Assembly: GCF_001757105.1 (NCBI RefSeq)
Contig: NZ_MDHN01000013.1
Coordinates: 62,001-126,000, forward strand
From: Alteromonas confluentis
Lineage (GTDB): Bacteria; Pseudomonadota; Gammaproteobacteria; Enterobacterales; Alteromonadaceae
DNA: 64,000 nucleotides
Direction: 5' to 3'
In this document: positions 45,982-55,852 of the stretch, in pieces
Layout of the letters: the number at the start of each line of letters is the position of its first letter
Position numbering within the stretch: position 1 is the first letter of the stretch
Notes under the pieces: generated by a model
Seen by the model: only the letters and a program-made list of their open reading frames with translations
Told to the model about the DNA's origin: nothing
Databases searched by the model: none
Program-made: the position numbers and the translations under genes

Positions 45982-46667
45982 CCGTGAAGTTGCTTTAGTT
46001 TTCGTTGATATTGTTCCGGGTCATTAATGTTCAGTTTGTCATCGAAGTGAACATAGTCGGGCGTGCCGAAGTGGCCGCCCCAGCGCAAGCCTTGTTTGCA
46101 AACTGCACAAATAAACTGTGTGATGTTGTCCGGTATTTGGGTGCTGCCTTTGAAAGCTCGGGAGCCGTAGCAGATGGTTTTATACATGAAGTTGACGTCG
46201 ACGGCGTGACCCACATGGTGATTCGACACGCTTGCCGGTTTCACAATGGCATTGCCGACTGGCGAAAGCGGTGAACGCAGACTGCTGGTCACCAGTAGCT
46301 TTAGCTCGTGATTTTTGGCTTCCTCTTCCATAATGAGCAGTGACTTCTCAAAGTCTTTGTGAATGCGAATCGGTTGTTCGCTTGTGATGCAATCATTCCG
46401 GGGCCGATATTGAATGATGCCGTTATCTAAAAGGAAAGGAACAACTTTTTCTGGCGTAATTCGCGGTTTATAAGGCTCCAGATAGTCTTTCAATACGTAG
46501 CCCACTTTCCCCGATGGCGTGATAACTTTCACCCAGGTTTGCTCATCAACGGCGGTAAGTTTGGTGTCATCTGGGAGTATTTCCAACGTGTCTCCGTCAA
46601 ACGGTGAGTTTCGTAGGCGTAAGCCGTTATCTGAGCGGGTTCTGAAGTACTTTTTCATGCTCATCAC
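45978..46667 (-). CDS. SH3-like domain protein with M15-type peptidase domain
   Basis: A 229-residue protein. Residues about 10-66 form a bacterial SH3-like domain (LRLRNSPFDGDTLEIL...WVKVITPSGKVGYVLKDYL). The C-terminal half has M15/VanY-like metallopeptidase motifs: SLRSP, SNHHVGHAVDVN (zinc His and Asp) and LRWGGHFGTPDYVHFDD. Such enzymes cut peptidoglycan peptides. It has no signal peptide, so how it would reach the wall is unclear. It is the last gene of a four-gene operon, overlapping the upstream gene by 4 bases (ATGA). Confidence 0.82.
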   Translation of the reverse strand: MMSMKKYFRTRSDNGLRLRNSPFDGDTLEILPDDTKLTAVDEQTWVKVITPSGKVGYVLKDYLEPYKPRITPEKVVPFLLDNGIIQYRPRNDCITSEQPIRIHKDFEKSLLIMEEEAKNHELKLLVTSSLRSPLSPVGNAIVKPASVSNHHVGHAVDVNFMYKTICYGSRAFKGSTQIPDNITQFICAVCKQGLRWGGHFGTPDYVHFDDKLNINDPEQYQRKLKQLHG

Positions 46668-48289
46668 CCAACCGCATTGTTTTCGTCGTCATCCATGCTG
46701 ACGTACTTTGGCTGTTCAAGCTCGATGTCGAAGAAGTCGGCCGAGCGGATAATCGTTGCTACTCCGGCTTTTTCTCTCACGGTAAGTTCCTGGCCGGTTA
46801 TATTGGTCAGCACAAATTTATCCCCTATTTTATGAAGACCGACTGGTTTGATTAGTATTATGGTGTCGCTCACATAGGCACGACCGGATTTTAAATCAAT
46901 GAAGGCCGCTGCTTTTGCTTCCGGAGTGACGGTACGATAAGGCACTGTTTTGGGCTTGGCGCCACCCAAGCGGTCACTGATACTTCTGACCATCATCAAG
47001 ATCCATTCGGACGAAAAGCCTGCCGCAAAGGCGATAGATATGCCCGTGAACTGACTTTCAAAGTCATCGTTAAGATAGCCGTATGCAATCACAGCAAGTA
47101 TGGGTGCTGAGGCTACCTGGATAATCTGAAACAATACCAGTTCGGGAAGCTCACAATAGCCAATTGGCGCATAGGAATCGCCACGGAATACTTTTTCGCT
47201 GGTATCCTCTTCAGTGCGTTTCAGGCGGGCCTGGAATTCCGGCAGCTTTCTCGCCATGGCAATCATTGCACCGATCAATGCACAGAAAATAAAGTAGGCT
47301 GGTACAATAATGCCACCAATAATCAGGTTGCCGGTTACATGATTATCAATCACGTAGTGAGCATCGAGCGCCTTTTTCTGTTCAATTCTTGCTTCAACCA
47401 GGCTCTGGAGCTTAATCAGTTTCGCAATATTTTTAAAATCTGATTCGTCACCGGGGTTAGCACTTAATGCGTAAGTGCGGATTGTATTATTGTCGTCGGC
47501 AACCTTGCCTGCTTTTTTGATTCGAGAGTCAAGGCGTTTAAGCAGCTCTGCGGATGCACAGGGATTGGGATCATCTTTACTGAGCAAGCTGTCGATATCT
47601 GCGCTGCAGTTTTTCTGGTCGTGGTAGAAGTCATTTGCTCCGGGCATCGCATTAATGGGTGTTTCAGAATCTGTAGGTGTAATCGCTTTCTCTGCTTTGG
47701 CAATCTCTGGGGCATCGACAACGGAGCAATTATTGGTGAGGCTGCATTGGGTTTTTATGCCACCTATCACAAGCATTCTTTGCGGCTCTGTCTGTCCGCA
47801 GTATTTCAGGTTGGCAGGAATGGTAACCCGCAGTACAGCCTTTAGCTCTGCTGAGTTTTCATTTTCTTTTGTTTCAGATTGCTTGGGTTCGGCTGGTGCT
47901 TGATATTCACAGCCATAGACGAGCATAGGCAGGAAGGCAGGAATTGTGTTTTCGTTCTTTGTTTTATCATAATCGATAAACATTAGCGCAAACGCAAGGC
48001 AGGCAATAGCAATCAGAAACATATAGCCTATTACCAGCACACCTCTGGCGATCCGTCTTTCGCGGTTTGGGTCGTCGTCACTGACTATCAGTTCTGCAGT
48101 AAATAAGCTTATCGCGCAGGCTATTGATATAGAAACACCCAAAATAAGGAGGAAATGGGAATAGGATTTACCAACGCCAAAGAATGATGTAATTATCCAG
48201 AATAGAGCGCCGGTCAATATAAGTACCAAAACAACCGGGCCAGCCCATTTGCGAAACCCTTTATCTGCCGAACTGAAGGAGCTATTCAT
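46664..48289 (-). CDS. Polytopic membrane protein of unknown function
   Basis: A 541-residue protein with six likely membrane segments. Three are near the N-terminus (about 18-40, 45-67, 82-104). A large loop of about 210 residues follows, with several Cys (CGQTEPQR, CSLTNNCSV, CSADIDS, CASAEL). Three more helices (about 320-345, 385-405, 415-435) come next, and the soluble C-terminus is about 100 residues. The loop is probably periplasmic. I recognise no family. The start with GGGAG 8 bases upstream overlaps the previous gene by 8 bases; an earlier in-frame ATG lacks one. Confidence 0.75.
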   Translation of the reverse strand: MNSSFSSADKGFRKWAGPVVLVLILTGALFWIITSFFGVGKSYSHFLLILGVSISIACAISLFTAELIVSDDDPNRERRIARGVLVIGYMFLIAIACLAFALMFIDYDKTKNENTIPAFLPMLVYGCEYQAPAEPKQSETKENENSAELKAVLRVTIPANLKYCGQTEPQRMLVIGGIKTQCSLTNNCSVVDAPEIAKAEKAITPTDSETPINAMPGANDFYHDQKNCSADIDSLLSKDDPNPCASAELLKRLDSRIKKAGKVADDNNTIRTYALSANPGDESDFKNIAKLIKLQSLVEARIEQKKALDAHYVIDNHVTGNLIIGGIIVPAYFIFCALIGAMIAMARKLPEFQARLKRTEEDTSEKVFRGDSYAPIGYCELPELVLFQIIQVASAPILAVIAYGYLNDDFESQFTGISIAFAAGFSSEWILMMVRSISDRLGGAKPKTVPYRTVTPEAKAAAFIDLKSGRAYVSDTIILIKPVGLHKIGDKFVLTNITGQELTVREKAGVATIIRSADFFDIELEQPKYVSMDDDENNAVG

Positions 48290-50090
48290 TGGTATCACTC
48301 CCTGCCAGCGAGAGTGCCGTTGCATAAGCGCTCATCCGCGCTTTCGCAGACTGGCGGAGCTTTTCAACTTTTCTCACGTCGGCATCATCCGGCAGTGCAT
48401 TGATTTCAGCCAGTAGCTGGGAGAGTTCTGACTTCAGGTTTCGTATCACCGTTTTCTGATAATCGATGTCCAGTGCCAGTGCTTCATTCTTTCCGGCATC
48501 TAAAGGTTGTTCGTCATCTGCATTGTCTTTGCCGAAGTCGACTTTGCCAAGGCCAGATAACCCGCCAACTACATTCAAAGCAGCCTCAGTTACAGCGGAG
48601 CTTATAGCAATTTGATTTTGTGCGAGTACCGTAGGGTTGTTCTTTGCCTGTGCCGTGCGGAAACGGGTTGGCGTGTCCCGAATAACTACCACAGATGTGT
48701 TTCCATCGCCTTTGAAGTGCTGTTTATTGATTGTATTCCACTGATTAGCGAACATCGGATTGACGATGGTTCGCCACACCGGATCACCCGCGTTCTGCAG
48801 GCGGTCAATGAGGTCGTTAAGGTTGCTTTTACTTTTTACCAGGCCTTCTAGTGCAGCTTGTGAGGATGCAGATTCGGGTAAATCATTACGCAGCGCTTCC
48901 AATTCGTTGGCCAGATTCAGACTGGCTCCTTGAAAGCTGGTGTCATCATAACTTCGGGAAATGGTTCGCTGGCCAGTAGCGGGCTGGACTCCAGCTTCTT
49001 CATTGAGCGCCACCAGCTTTTTTTGCAGTTGACGTGCAAAGTTTTTCCACAGCGGTGCCGACCCGGGACGCACCTCGATGTATTTATTTATCAGAAACTC
49101 GATATTGCCCCAGTTGAAGTAAATAGCGGGATGGCTGAGTTGTTTGTAGGCAGCAATAACGCGTGAGACTTTATCCAGAGTATCGACTTCGAGATCGACA
49201 AAAGTTTGTCCACATATCTCTGATTCATTGAGAGTATAAGTGTCTGCTATCTGTTCTACCGTCTCCGTTTTACCATTCTTTGTAGTCGTTTTGACGGTAA
49301 CAGTTTTAGTGACTTTTGATGGAAAAGCGATGTCCTTATCTGGACTACAAATTTCACCTTGGCCATTGACATTCAGTGCACGAAACTTTGCTGTCACCGT
49401 GATTTTGTCAAACAGATAGTTATGTTTCGTCAGTACTTCAATGTCTTTGCTTTTCCGTCTGTGCGGCGGCTTTGAATCTCCAATTCTGATGGTTTGAATA
49501 TCCTTGTCCTGGTATTCAATAAAGGTTTCTGGGTTGTCACAGATTTCCCGGAGGACTTCCCTTTTTTCGTCTTTATCGCTGTTTACTAACTGCTGGCATT
49601 GCTGCCTGACGATCTCCGTGTAGGCTTTTTTGTATGCTTTGAGGTAGGTTAGCAGTCCATCATAAGCCTCATTACTCGCATTTTTAAAATCTTCATAGCT
49701 TTCGCTGAGACAGCTATTGTACTTTTCGAGTGGCTTCAGATTTGAGTCGACTTTTTTATCGTCAGATAACTTTGGACAGCTAACCTGAGCAGGATAGGAT
49801 ACGTCGTCAGCTTTTAGCCTATCAGCTTTAATGAGCATCTTAAGCGCGTCGTCATATAGCGCTGATGTACCTGTAGCAAGCTTTATCCTGGTCGCCAACG
49901 TCTCATCTGCGTTTTCCTGAAGCTTTGCCAAATCCTGAAGCATGGCCTCAACCTTGCGGTCAGATAACGGCAAATCCACGGCTGGGTTCTTTTCGAAAAT
50001 GTCTACGGTCACGTCGAGTGTCGCCGTAGCACAGCCCGATAACGTCATCACGCCTGCCAGGGCACAGATAAACGAAAGTTGATTTTTCAT
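48282..50090 (-). CDS. Large lipoprotein of unknown function
   Basis: A 602-residue protein with a lipoprotein signal (lipobox LSGC, Cys20). The mature part is mostly helical and charged, with repeated Lys/Asp-rich segments, a beta-rich patch (KITVTAKFRALNVNGQGEIC, TKTVTVKTTTKNGKTETVEQ) near residues 230-280 and a long helical C-terminus (SELSQLLAEINALPDDADVRKVEKLRQSAKARM). No known domain recognised. It is the second gene of the operon, overlapping the upstream gene by 4 bases and the downstream by 8. Confidence 0.75.
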   Translation of the reverse strand: MKNQLSFICALAGVMTLSGCATATLDVTVDIFEKNPAVDLPLSDRKVEAMLQDLAKLQENADETLATRIKLATGTSALYDDALKMLIKADRLKADDVSYPAQVSCPKLSDDKKVDSNLKPLEKYNSCLSESYEDFKNASNEAYDGLLTYLKAYKKAYTEIVRQQCQQLVNSDKDEKREVLREICDNPETFIEYQDKDIQTIRIGDSKPPHRRKSKDIEVLTKHNYLFDKITVTAKFRALNVNGQGEICSPDKDIAFPSKVTKTVTVKTTTKNGKTETVEQIADTYTLNESEICGQTFVDLEVDTLDKVSRVIAAYKQLSHPAIYFNWGNIEFLINKYIEVRPGSAPLWKNFARQLQKKLVALNEEAGVQPATGQRTISRSYDDTSFQGASLNLANELEALRNDLPESASSQAALEGLVKSKSNLNDLIDRLQNAGDPVWRTIVNPMFANQWNTINKQHFKGDGNTSVVVIRDTPTRFRTAQAKNNPTVLAQNQIAISSAVTEAALNVVGGLSGLGKVDFGKDNADDEQPLDAGKNEALALDIDYQKTVIRNLKSELSQLLAEINALPDDADVRKVEKLRQSAKARMSAYATALSLAGSDTNE

Positions 50091-50926
50091 AATGAAGACT
50101 CCGTCAGTGTTACCAGAGACTCAACTTCAGTTCTCAGCTCATCAAGCTGCTGCGCTGCCAGTTTCTTTTCATCGTCGCTTTCGGTTTTTTCTTCAAGGAG
50201 TCCTGCGGTGCTTGTCAGCCGAGCACTTAAAAGCGAAGCAAAACGCTCAATATTTTGTTTTTCTTTTGCCAGACGAACGTTTTCTGCATCTTCCTGACCT
50301 TTCGCCAGTTGCGATAGTTTCAGAATAGCTCGACTGGTTTCGTTATTTTGAGCTGTCGTTTTTATGCCATTCAGTACTTCGTCAGGGTTGGAGGAAAAGG
50401 CGATGACAAACTTCTCTCCAGAGTGCATTAATGTGAGGTTAGAAACGGGGTCGTACTCAATCTCTTTTGCACCGTCAGGAAGGGGTGTGCCATCACCTGG
50501 TACCGCGCGAACCCGTTTTAAAACAAGAAGGTGTTTGGCGATTTCTTCATCTGTGCTGGCAGGATTTTGCGCTGCCTTCATATAAGCGTCATAAGCTGCA
50601 ACATAGGCATCATCAAAAGCGTTTTTGATCTTTTCATTAGCGAGCTCAGACTTAACGCTTTCAATGTTTCCCGCGCCGTATAGCCTGTCAACTGCTGCGC
50701 TGGGAAACCAGCCAGACTCGTAGGCTGCAACCCCTAACACGCTTTTGCCTTTTACGGTGACGCGAAAGTAGTTGGTGTTTTCGCCGCTGGCGACGGCAAC
50801 GTAGAATACTTCTTCGACATCCATGCTTGCCGTCTGGGAGTTGGCGCACCCTGTAGAAAGTAGAGTGAAATAAGTAATGCAAAGAAAAGAAGCAAGGCTT
50901 CTCATCTTCCTTGTGAGAATGGTCAT
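50087..50926 (-). CDS. Lipoprotein of unknown function, first gene of the operon
   Basis: A 279-residue protein with a lipobox LSTGC (Cys27 by this start). The first half is a small globular domain beginning VEEVFYVAVASGENTNYFRVTVKGKS, and the second half is helical and charged, possibly coiled coil. I recognise no family. The ATG at 50926 has GGA 8 bases upstream; an in-frame TTG at 50947 and an ATG at 50905 are alternatives. No gene precedes it on this strand in the 225-bp gap to the S9 peptidase gene. Confidence 0.72.
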   Translation of the reverse strand: MTILTRKMRSLASFLCITYFTLLSTGCANSQTASMDVEEVFYVAVASGENTNYFRVTVKGKSVLGVAAYESGWFPSAAVDRLYGAGNIESVKSELANEKIKNAFDDAYVAAYDAYMKAAQNPASTDEEIAKHLLVLKRVRAVPGDGTPLPDGAKEIEYDPVSNLTLMHSGEKFVIAFSSNPDEVLNGIKTTAQNNETSRAILKLSQLAKGQEDAENVRLAKEKQNIERFASLLSARLTSTAGLLEEKTESDDEKKLAAQQLDELRTEVESLVTLTESSL

Positions 50927-51172
50927 TGCGAAATCCGTTTCGAGCAAAATTGCTTATAAGTTGAACAATATATTGAGGGGAGAGTAAAAAGTAAACGCCT
51001 TGAGTGTAAAAAATGTACAGTTTGCTTAGGTGGGGATCGAAAAAATACCCGCTTTTTAATCGAAGTCGGAAGGGAAATCGTCGTCAGTAGGCTAGATAGC
51101 AGTTTGAGTACGAGTGCGTTACAGTACCAGCCATTGTCTTAAATACACTTTGTATAACAGAGGGATGTTGGC

Positions 51173-53215
51173 ATGCGTTACCTGCTTATCTCGTTGGTAG
51201 TGCTGCTTGCAGCTTGCCAACCCAAAGAATCACGATCGGACGAGGAGTCTATGAAATCATCATCAACCGATACTGTCGAATATGGTGGCTGGTCGTCGCC
51301 AGTAACCGCTGAATCCATTGTGCAGGGCAGCCGCGGACTCTCAACGCTGGCTGTAGACAATGGTTATGTGTACTGGGTGGAATCCCGACCGCTGGAAGGT
51401 GGTCGCAGCACCATAATGCGTAAAAAAAAGGGTCAAAGCGATACGGCGGCTGAAGAGTTGCTGGCAGCACCCTGGAATGTGCGTACTCGTGTGCACGAAT
51501 ATGGCGGACGTTCCATGCTGGTCAGTAACGGTGTGGTCTGGTTTACGCATTTTAACGATCAGCGCATTTACCGCATGGTGATTGGTGAAGCGCCGGTGGC
51601 AATTACACCAGAAGATAAAATCCGCTTTGGTGCCTGTGAACTGGATGCAACCCGCGATCGACTGATTTGTATTCGTGAAGATCACCGCTCAGTGGGCGAA
51701 CCACAGAACACGTTGGTGGCGGTGCCTGCAAACGGTATGTCGGAAGGTGAAGTGTTGTTTGAAGGTCCAAGCTTTGTATCTGCGCCGAGTTTGTCATTGG
51801 ATGGGAAGTCCATCGCGTTCATTGCGTGGAATCATCCGAATATGCCGTGGGACAATACCACGCTGTGGTCGGCAAACTTCGATACTGACGGCAAACTGGA
51901 AGGGCTGACAGAGCACAACCCAAATACCGGTGAATCGGCTATCGATCCTCAGTGGGATGTTGAAGGTAACCTGTATGTATTAAGCGACCGCAATAACTGG
52001 TGGTCACTGTATCAGGTATCCGGCACCGAGTTTACCCTGCTGTCGCCACAACCGGAAAAGTCAGAGATAGGCGGTCCGGCCTGGCAGGTGGGCAAACATT
52101 ACTACCGTATTCGTCAGGATGGCTCTATTCTCGCGCAAGTGGTTCAGGGTGCCATTGGCCAGCTTTATCTGCTCGATAGAAAATCCAATACACTGCATGT
52201 GTTGACGCCGGAAAGTGCCGCCATTGAAGATTTTGTTGAATCGGACTCTGCACTCTATGTGATTCAGGATCCGCAAACCCGCCCCGGTGAACTCATTACA
52301 CTGTCTGATTTATCCGGTGATTCGCCCAAAGTAAATATTGTCACTTCATCAAGCGATTCCGCACTGTCGCCAGACTGGGTACCCACCATTCAGGAAGTGA
52401 GTTTTCCGGTGGGTGATAACGCGAAAGCATACGGCACCTATTTCCCGCCGACAAACCCGGACGTGAATGCGCCTGAAGGCAGCGCGCCGCCACTGATTGT
52501 GATGATACACGGTGGCCCCACGTCAAAAGCGTCGCCCACCTATTCAGTAAGTAAGTATTTCTGGACTAGCCGCGGCTTCGGTATTCTCGATCTGAATTAT
52601 CGTGGCAGTACAGGCTATGGCCGTGAATATCGTCATGCACTTTACGGTGAATGGGGCGTCACCGATGTAGAAGATGCTGTTGCCGGTGCACAGTGGCTGG
52701 CAGACCAGGGGCTGGCGGATGCCGACAAGCTCATTATCCGTGGCGGCAGCGCCGGTGGTTATACTACACTGGCGGCACTGGCTTTTAGTGATGTTTTTAA
52801 AGCCGGTGCCAGTCACTATGGCGTTAGCGACCTTGAAGCACTGGCCGGTGATACCCACAAGTTTGAATCTCGCTACCTGGATCAGGTAATTGGCCCGTAC
52901 CCGGAACGCAAGGATTTATACATCGAACGCTCTCCTATTCATCATCTCGATGGCTTCAACGTACCGTTGCTGCTGTTACAGGGGCTGGATGATAAGGTCG
53001 TGCCACCTAACCAGTCTGAAATGATCTTTGAAGCACTGAAAGACAAAGGCATTCCTACCGCTTATGTGGCCTTTGAAGGTGAAGGGCACGGCTTCAGGAA
53101 GTCTGAGAATATTGTGACGGCACTGAATGCCGAGCTGTATTTCTACTCACAGGTGCTGGGCTTTAAATTAGCAGAGCCGTTACCGGCTATTGACATCGTG
53201 GGGCTTGAAAAGTAA
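51173..53215 (+). CDS. Lipoprotein S9-family prolyl oligopeptidase-type peptidase
   Basis: A 680-residue protein with a lipobox (LLAAC, Cys15), so it is probably anchored in the envelope. The N-terminal beta-propeller (about 40-380) precedes the hydrolase domain with IHGGPTSKASP, the nucleophile Ser526 in GGSAGGYT, Asp in GLDDKVVPP and His in GEGHGFRK. It is a dipeptidyl or acylaminoacyl peptidase-like enzyme; specificity unknown. It is a distant relative of the S9 peptidase at 59. It has its own terminator downstream. Confidence 0.9.
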   Translation: MRYLLISLVVLLAACQPKESRSDEESMKSSSTDTVEYGGWSSPVTAESIVQGSRGLSTLAVDNGYVYWVESRPLEGGRSTIMRKKKGQSDTAAEELLAAPWNVRTRVHEYGGRSMLVSNGVVWFTHFNDQRIYRMVIGEAPVAITPEDKIRFGACELDATRDRLICIREDHRSVGEPQNTLVAVPANGMSEGEVLFEGPSFVSAPSLSLDGKSIAFIAWNHPNMPWDNTTLWSANFDTDGKLEGLTEHNPNTGESAIDPQWDVEGNLYVLSDRNNWWSLYQVSGTEFTLLSPQPEKSEIGGPAWQVGKHYYRIRQDGSILAQVVQGAIGQLYLLDRKSNTLHVLTPESAAIEDFVESDSALYVIQDPQTRPGELITLSDLSGDSPKVNIVTSSSDSALSPDWVPTIQEVSFPVGDNAKAYGTYFPPTNPDVNAPEGSAPPLIVMIHGGPTSKASPTYSVSKYFWTSRGFGILDLNYRGSTGYGREYRHALYGEWGVTDVEDAVAGAQWLADQGLADADKLIIRGGSAGGYTTLAALAFSDVFKAGASHYGVSDLEALAGDTHKFESRYLDQVIGPYPERKDLYIERSPIHHLDGFNVPLLLLQGLDDKVVPPNQSEMIFEALKDKGIPTAYVAFEGEGHGFRKSENIVTALNAELYFYSQVLGFKLAEPLPAIDIVGLEK

Positions 53216-53244
53216 TCCGCGAAGCGGTCTCTGAACCTCTATGC

Positions 53245-53275
53245 AAACGCCAGCATCTTGCTGGCGTTTTTGTTT
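53245..53275 (+). terminator. Rho-independent terminator after the S9 lipoprotein gene
   Basis: An 11-bp perfect stem, AAACGCCAGCA (53245-53255) with TGCTGGCGTTT (53259-53269), has a 3-base loop and continues in TTGTTTG. Confidence 0.88.
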
Positions 53276-53296
53276 GTTGCTATCGAATTCCAGGCA

Positions 53297-53324
53297 TAAA
53301 AAAGCCCGACCAAAATGGTCGGGC
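53297..53324 (-). terminator. Rho-independent terminator after ilvC
   Basis: On the minus strand GCCCGACCA pairs with TGGTCGGGC around a TTT loop, followed by TTTTTT. The plus arms are 53304-53312 and 53316-53324, with the T-run at 53298-53303. It lies 37 bases after the ilvC stop. Confidence 0.9.
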
Positions 53325-53360
53325 AAGAGGGCTTGGTTAAGCACCTAACGACAGAAATCG

Positions 53361-54842
53361 TTACACACCAATGATGGCTTTCATGTCCGTCATGTAGCCG
53401 CGTAATTCTTTACCGATAGCTTCTACACCGGTATTACGGATGGCATCGTTCACTTCAACCAGACGGCGGTTATCAACCTGGTTAGAGGTTTCGTTTAACC
53501 CTTTACCGATAACGCTGGTATCAATTGACGGCATTAACTTCTCGCGCAGTAATGGAATGGCTGCATTAGCGAACAGGTAGTTACCGTACTCAGCAGTATC
53601 GGAGATTACCACGTTCATTTCATACAGACGCTTACGAGCGATAGTGTTAGAAATCAATGGTGTTTCATGCAGTGATTCATAGTAAGCAGACTCAGGCAGG
53701 ATACCCGCTTCAACCATTACGTCGAAGGCTACTTCTACACCGCACTTGATCATGGCAACTAACAGGATGCCGTGGTCAAAAAATTCTTGCTCAGTGATTT
53801 TACCATCGTACTGAGGTGCGTTCTCAAAACCAGATTCACCGGTCTCTTCACGCCATTTCAGCAGGTTTGCATCACCGTTCGCCCAGTCTTCCATCATCGT
53901 GCGAGAGAATTCGCCGCTGATGATGTCGTCCTGATGCTTTTCAAACAATGGACGTAACATGTCAGTCAGTTGCTCAGACAGGTCAAATGCCTTGATCTTC
54001 GCAGGGTTAGACAGTCTGTCCATCATATTAGTCACACCACCGATCTTCAGTGCTTCGGTGATGGTTTCCAGACCGAACTGGATTAACGCAGCAGCGTAAC
54101 CCGCGTCCATGCCATCCGCTGTCATTTTTTCATATGCCAGGATAGCTGCGGCTTGTTGCATACCACACAGAATGGTTTGCTCGCCCATCAGGTCTGATTT
54201 AACTTCTGCAACGAAAGACGATTCCAGAACACCTGCACGGTCGCCACCAGTGGCGCTTGCCAGTGCTTTCGCGATATCCCAGCCTTCACCTTTTGGATCG
54301 TTCTCAGGGTGAACCGCGATCAGTGTAGGTACACCGAAACCACGCTTATATTCTTCACGTACTTCAGTACCAGGACACTTAGGTGCACACATCACAACAG
54401 TGATGTCTTTACGGATTTGCTGACCTTCTTCAACGATGTTGAAACCGTGAGAATAGCCCAGCGCTGAACCTTCTTTCATCAGCGGCATTACCGCTTCAAC
54501 TACGCTTGCGTGTTGCTTGTCAGGCGTGAGGTTGTATACCAGATCTGCTTCAGGGATCAGTTCCTGATAGGTACCAACTTTGAATCCGTTACCTGATGCA
54601 CGCTGAAACGAGTCGCGTTTTTCATCAATAGCTGCCTGACGCAGTGCGTAAGCAACATCTAACCCTGAATCGCGCATGTTCAGGCCTTGGTTCAGACCTT
54701 GTGCGCCACAGCCCACGATAACCACTTTTTTGCCTTTCAGGAATTCACAACCATCGGTGAATTCGCTGCGAGCCATGAAACGACAGCGACCTAATTGGTC
54801 CAATTGCTGACGCAGAGACAGAGTATTAAAATAATTAGCCAT
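53361..54842 (-). CDS. ilvC: Ketol-acid reductoisomerase, class II
   Basis: A 493-residue enzyme, the length of the E. coli-like long class II form. It starts [20 protein letters not shown] and has the NADPH-binding [21 protein letters not shown] (about residues 35-55). [19 protein letters not shown] and two knotted C-terminal domains follow. It converts 2-acetolactate or 2-aceto-2-hydroxybutyrate in valine, leucine and isoleucine synthesis. It is divergent from the LysR gene ilvY. Confidence 0.97.
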   Translation of the reverse strand: MANYFNTLSLRQQLDQLGRCRFMARSEFTDGCEFLKGKKVVIVGCGAQGLNQGLNMRDSGLDVAYALRQAAIDEKRDSFQRASGNGFKVGTYQELIPEADLVYNLTPDKQHASVVEAVMPLMKEGSALGYSHGFNIVEEGQQIRKDITVVMCAPKCPGTEVREEYKRGFGVPTLIAVHPENDPKGEGWDIAKALASATGGDRAGVLESSFVAEVKSDLMGEQTILCGMQQAAAILAYEKMTADGMDAGYAAALIQFGLETITEALKIGGVTNMMDRLSNPAKIKAFDLSEQLTDMLRPLFEKHQDDIISGEFSRTMMEDWANGDANLLKWREETGESGFENAPQYDGKITEQEFFDHGILLVAMIKCGVEVAFDVMVEAGILPESAYYESLHETPLISNTIARKRLYEMNVVISDTAEYGNYLFANAAIPLLREKLMPSIDTSVIGKGLNETSNQVDNRRLVEVNDAIRNTGVEAIGKELRGYMTDMKAIIGV

Positions 54843-54958
54843 AATAAATTCCGAACATCATAATCTAGTCATTATCAACGGCTCAAAGCCAGTCGATGAC
54901 CTCGTCGATGACGACTTGCTGTGAAGATTACTTGAACACTTTTGTTTTGGAAAATGAT

Positions 54959-54993
54959 ATATTCGCAAAACAGTGTTTCATATTTTGCAATAT
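54959..54993. promoter_or_regulatory. Near-palindromic operator candidate between ilvC and ilvY
   Basis: ATATTCGCAAAA (54959-54970) and TTTTGCAATAT (54983-54993) form an inverted repeat with one base difference, immediately before the ilvY ATG. IlvY binds TTGCAA-type half sites in E. coli. The site is inferred from position and symmetry. Confidence 0.5.
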
Positions 54994-54994
54994 T

Positions 54995-55852
54995 ATGGAT
55001 TTTCGTTCTCTACAGCTGTTTAATCATCTCGCTACCAGCCTGCATTTTGGTGTCACGGCAGAGGCCATGTATGTATCTCCCTCTACGCTAAGCCGCGCCA
55101 TTCAAAGGCTGGAGGAAGAATGCGGAGCCGTGCTGTTGAAGCGCAATAACCGTAGCGTAGAACTCACCCATGCCGGGCATAAGATGCTGGCATTCAGCAC
55201 CGACATGCTAAAAGAATGGCAATCTTTATTGCATGAACTGCGGGATGACAGCGAAACCCTACAAGGTGAACTTAGCTTATTCTGCTCAGTGACTGCCGCA
55301 CAAAGTCACCTTCCGGCGTTACTCAAGCAGTTCCGTAATCGCTATCCTGGCGTAGATATCCGACTCATTACTGGCGATCCTGCGTTGGCGAATGAAAAAG
55401 TGAAACAGAAAGAGTGTGATGTAGCGATAGCCATTCATACCCCTGACTTCCCCACCGACATGGCATTTTCAGCACTAGATGATGTTCCGCTAGTATTGAT
55501 TGCACCGCGGGATTGGCGTTTAACGGAGCTCTCGCAGGTGGATTGGCGCCGTCATCAGGTGATCATGCCTGAACATGGCCCCACCCGGCGCATTGCTTAT
55601 CACTGGTTTGCTGAACACGGCATTCGTCCCAATGTGTATGCGTCGGTAGGCGGAAACGAGGCCATTGTGAGCATGGTGGCGTTAGAATGCGGTGTGGGCT
55701 TCGTGCCCGAAGTGGTGCTGGAGCACTCTTCTATGGCAGGAAGCGTGAGTAAAATTCACGTGGCCGATATTGAAGCTTATGAGCTCGGTATTGCCTGTTT
55801 AAATGCCCGGCGCAGCGACCCGCTAATTGATGCCTTATTTAGTTTAGGTTGA
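54995..55852 (+). CDS. ilvY: LysR-type regulator IlvY
   Basis: A 285-residue LysR regulator starting MDFRSLQLFNHLATSLHFG, with the helix-turn-helix at about 18-37 (VTAEAMYVSPSTLSRAIQRLE) and an effector domain from about 90. Its divergent position to ilvC is the conserved ilvY-ilvC arrangement, where IlvY activates ilvC in response to acetohydroxy acid substrates. An upstream in-frame start would add 33 unrelated residues containing operator DNA. It converges with yifB and overlaps it by 9 bases. Confidence 0.92.
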   Translation: MDFRSLQLFNHLATSLHFGVTAEAMYVSPSTLSRAIQRLEEECGAVLLKRNNRSVELTHAGHKMLAFSTDMLKEWQSLLHELRDDSETLQGELSLFCSVTAAQSHLPALLKQFRNRYPGVDIRLITGDPALANEKVKQKECDVAIAIHTPDFPTDMAFSALDDVPLVLIAPRDWRLTELSQVDWRRHQVIMPEHGPTRRIAYHWFAEHGIRPNVYASVGGNEAIVSMVALECGVGFVPEVVLEHSSMAGSVSKIHVADIEAYELGIACLNARRSDPLIDALFSLG

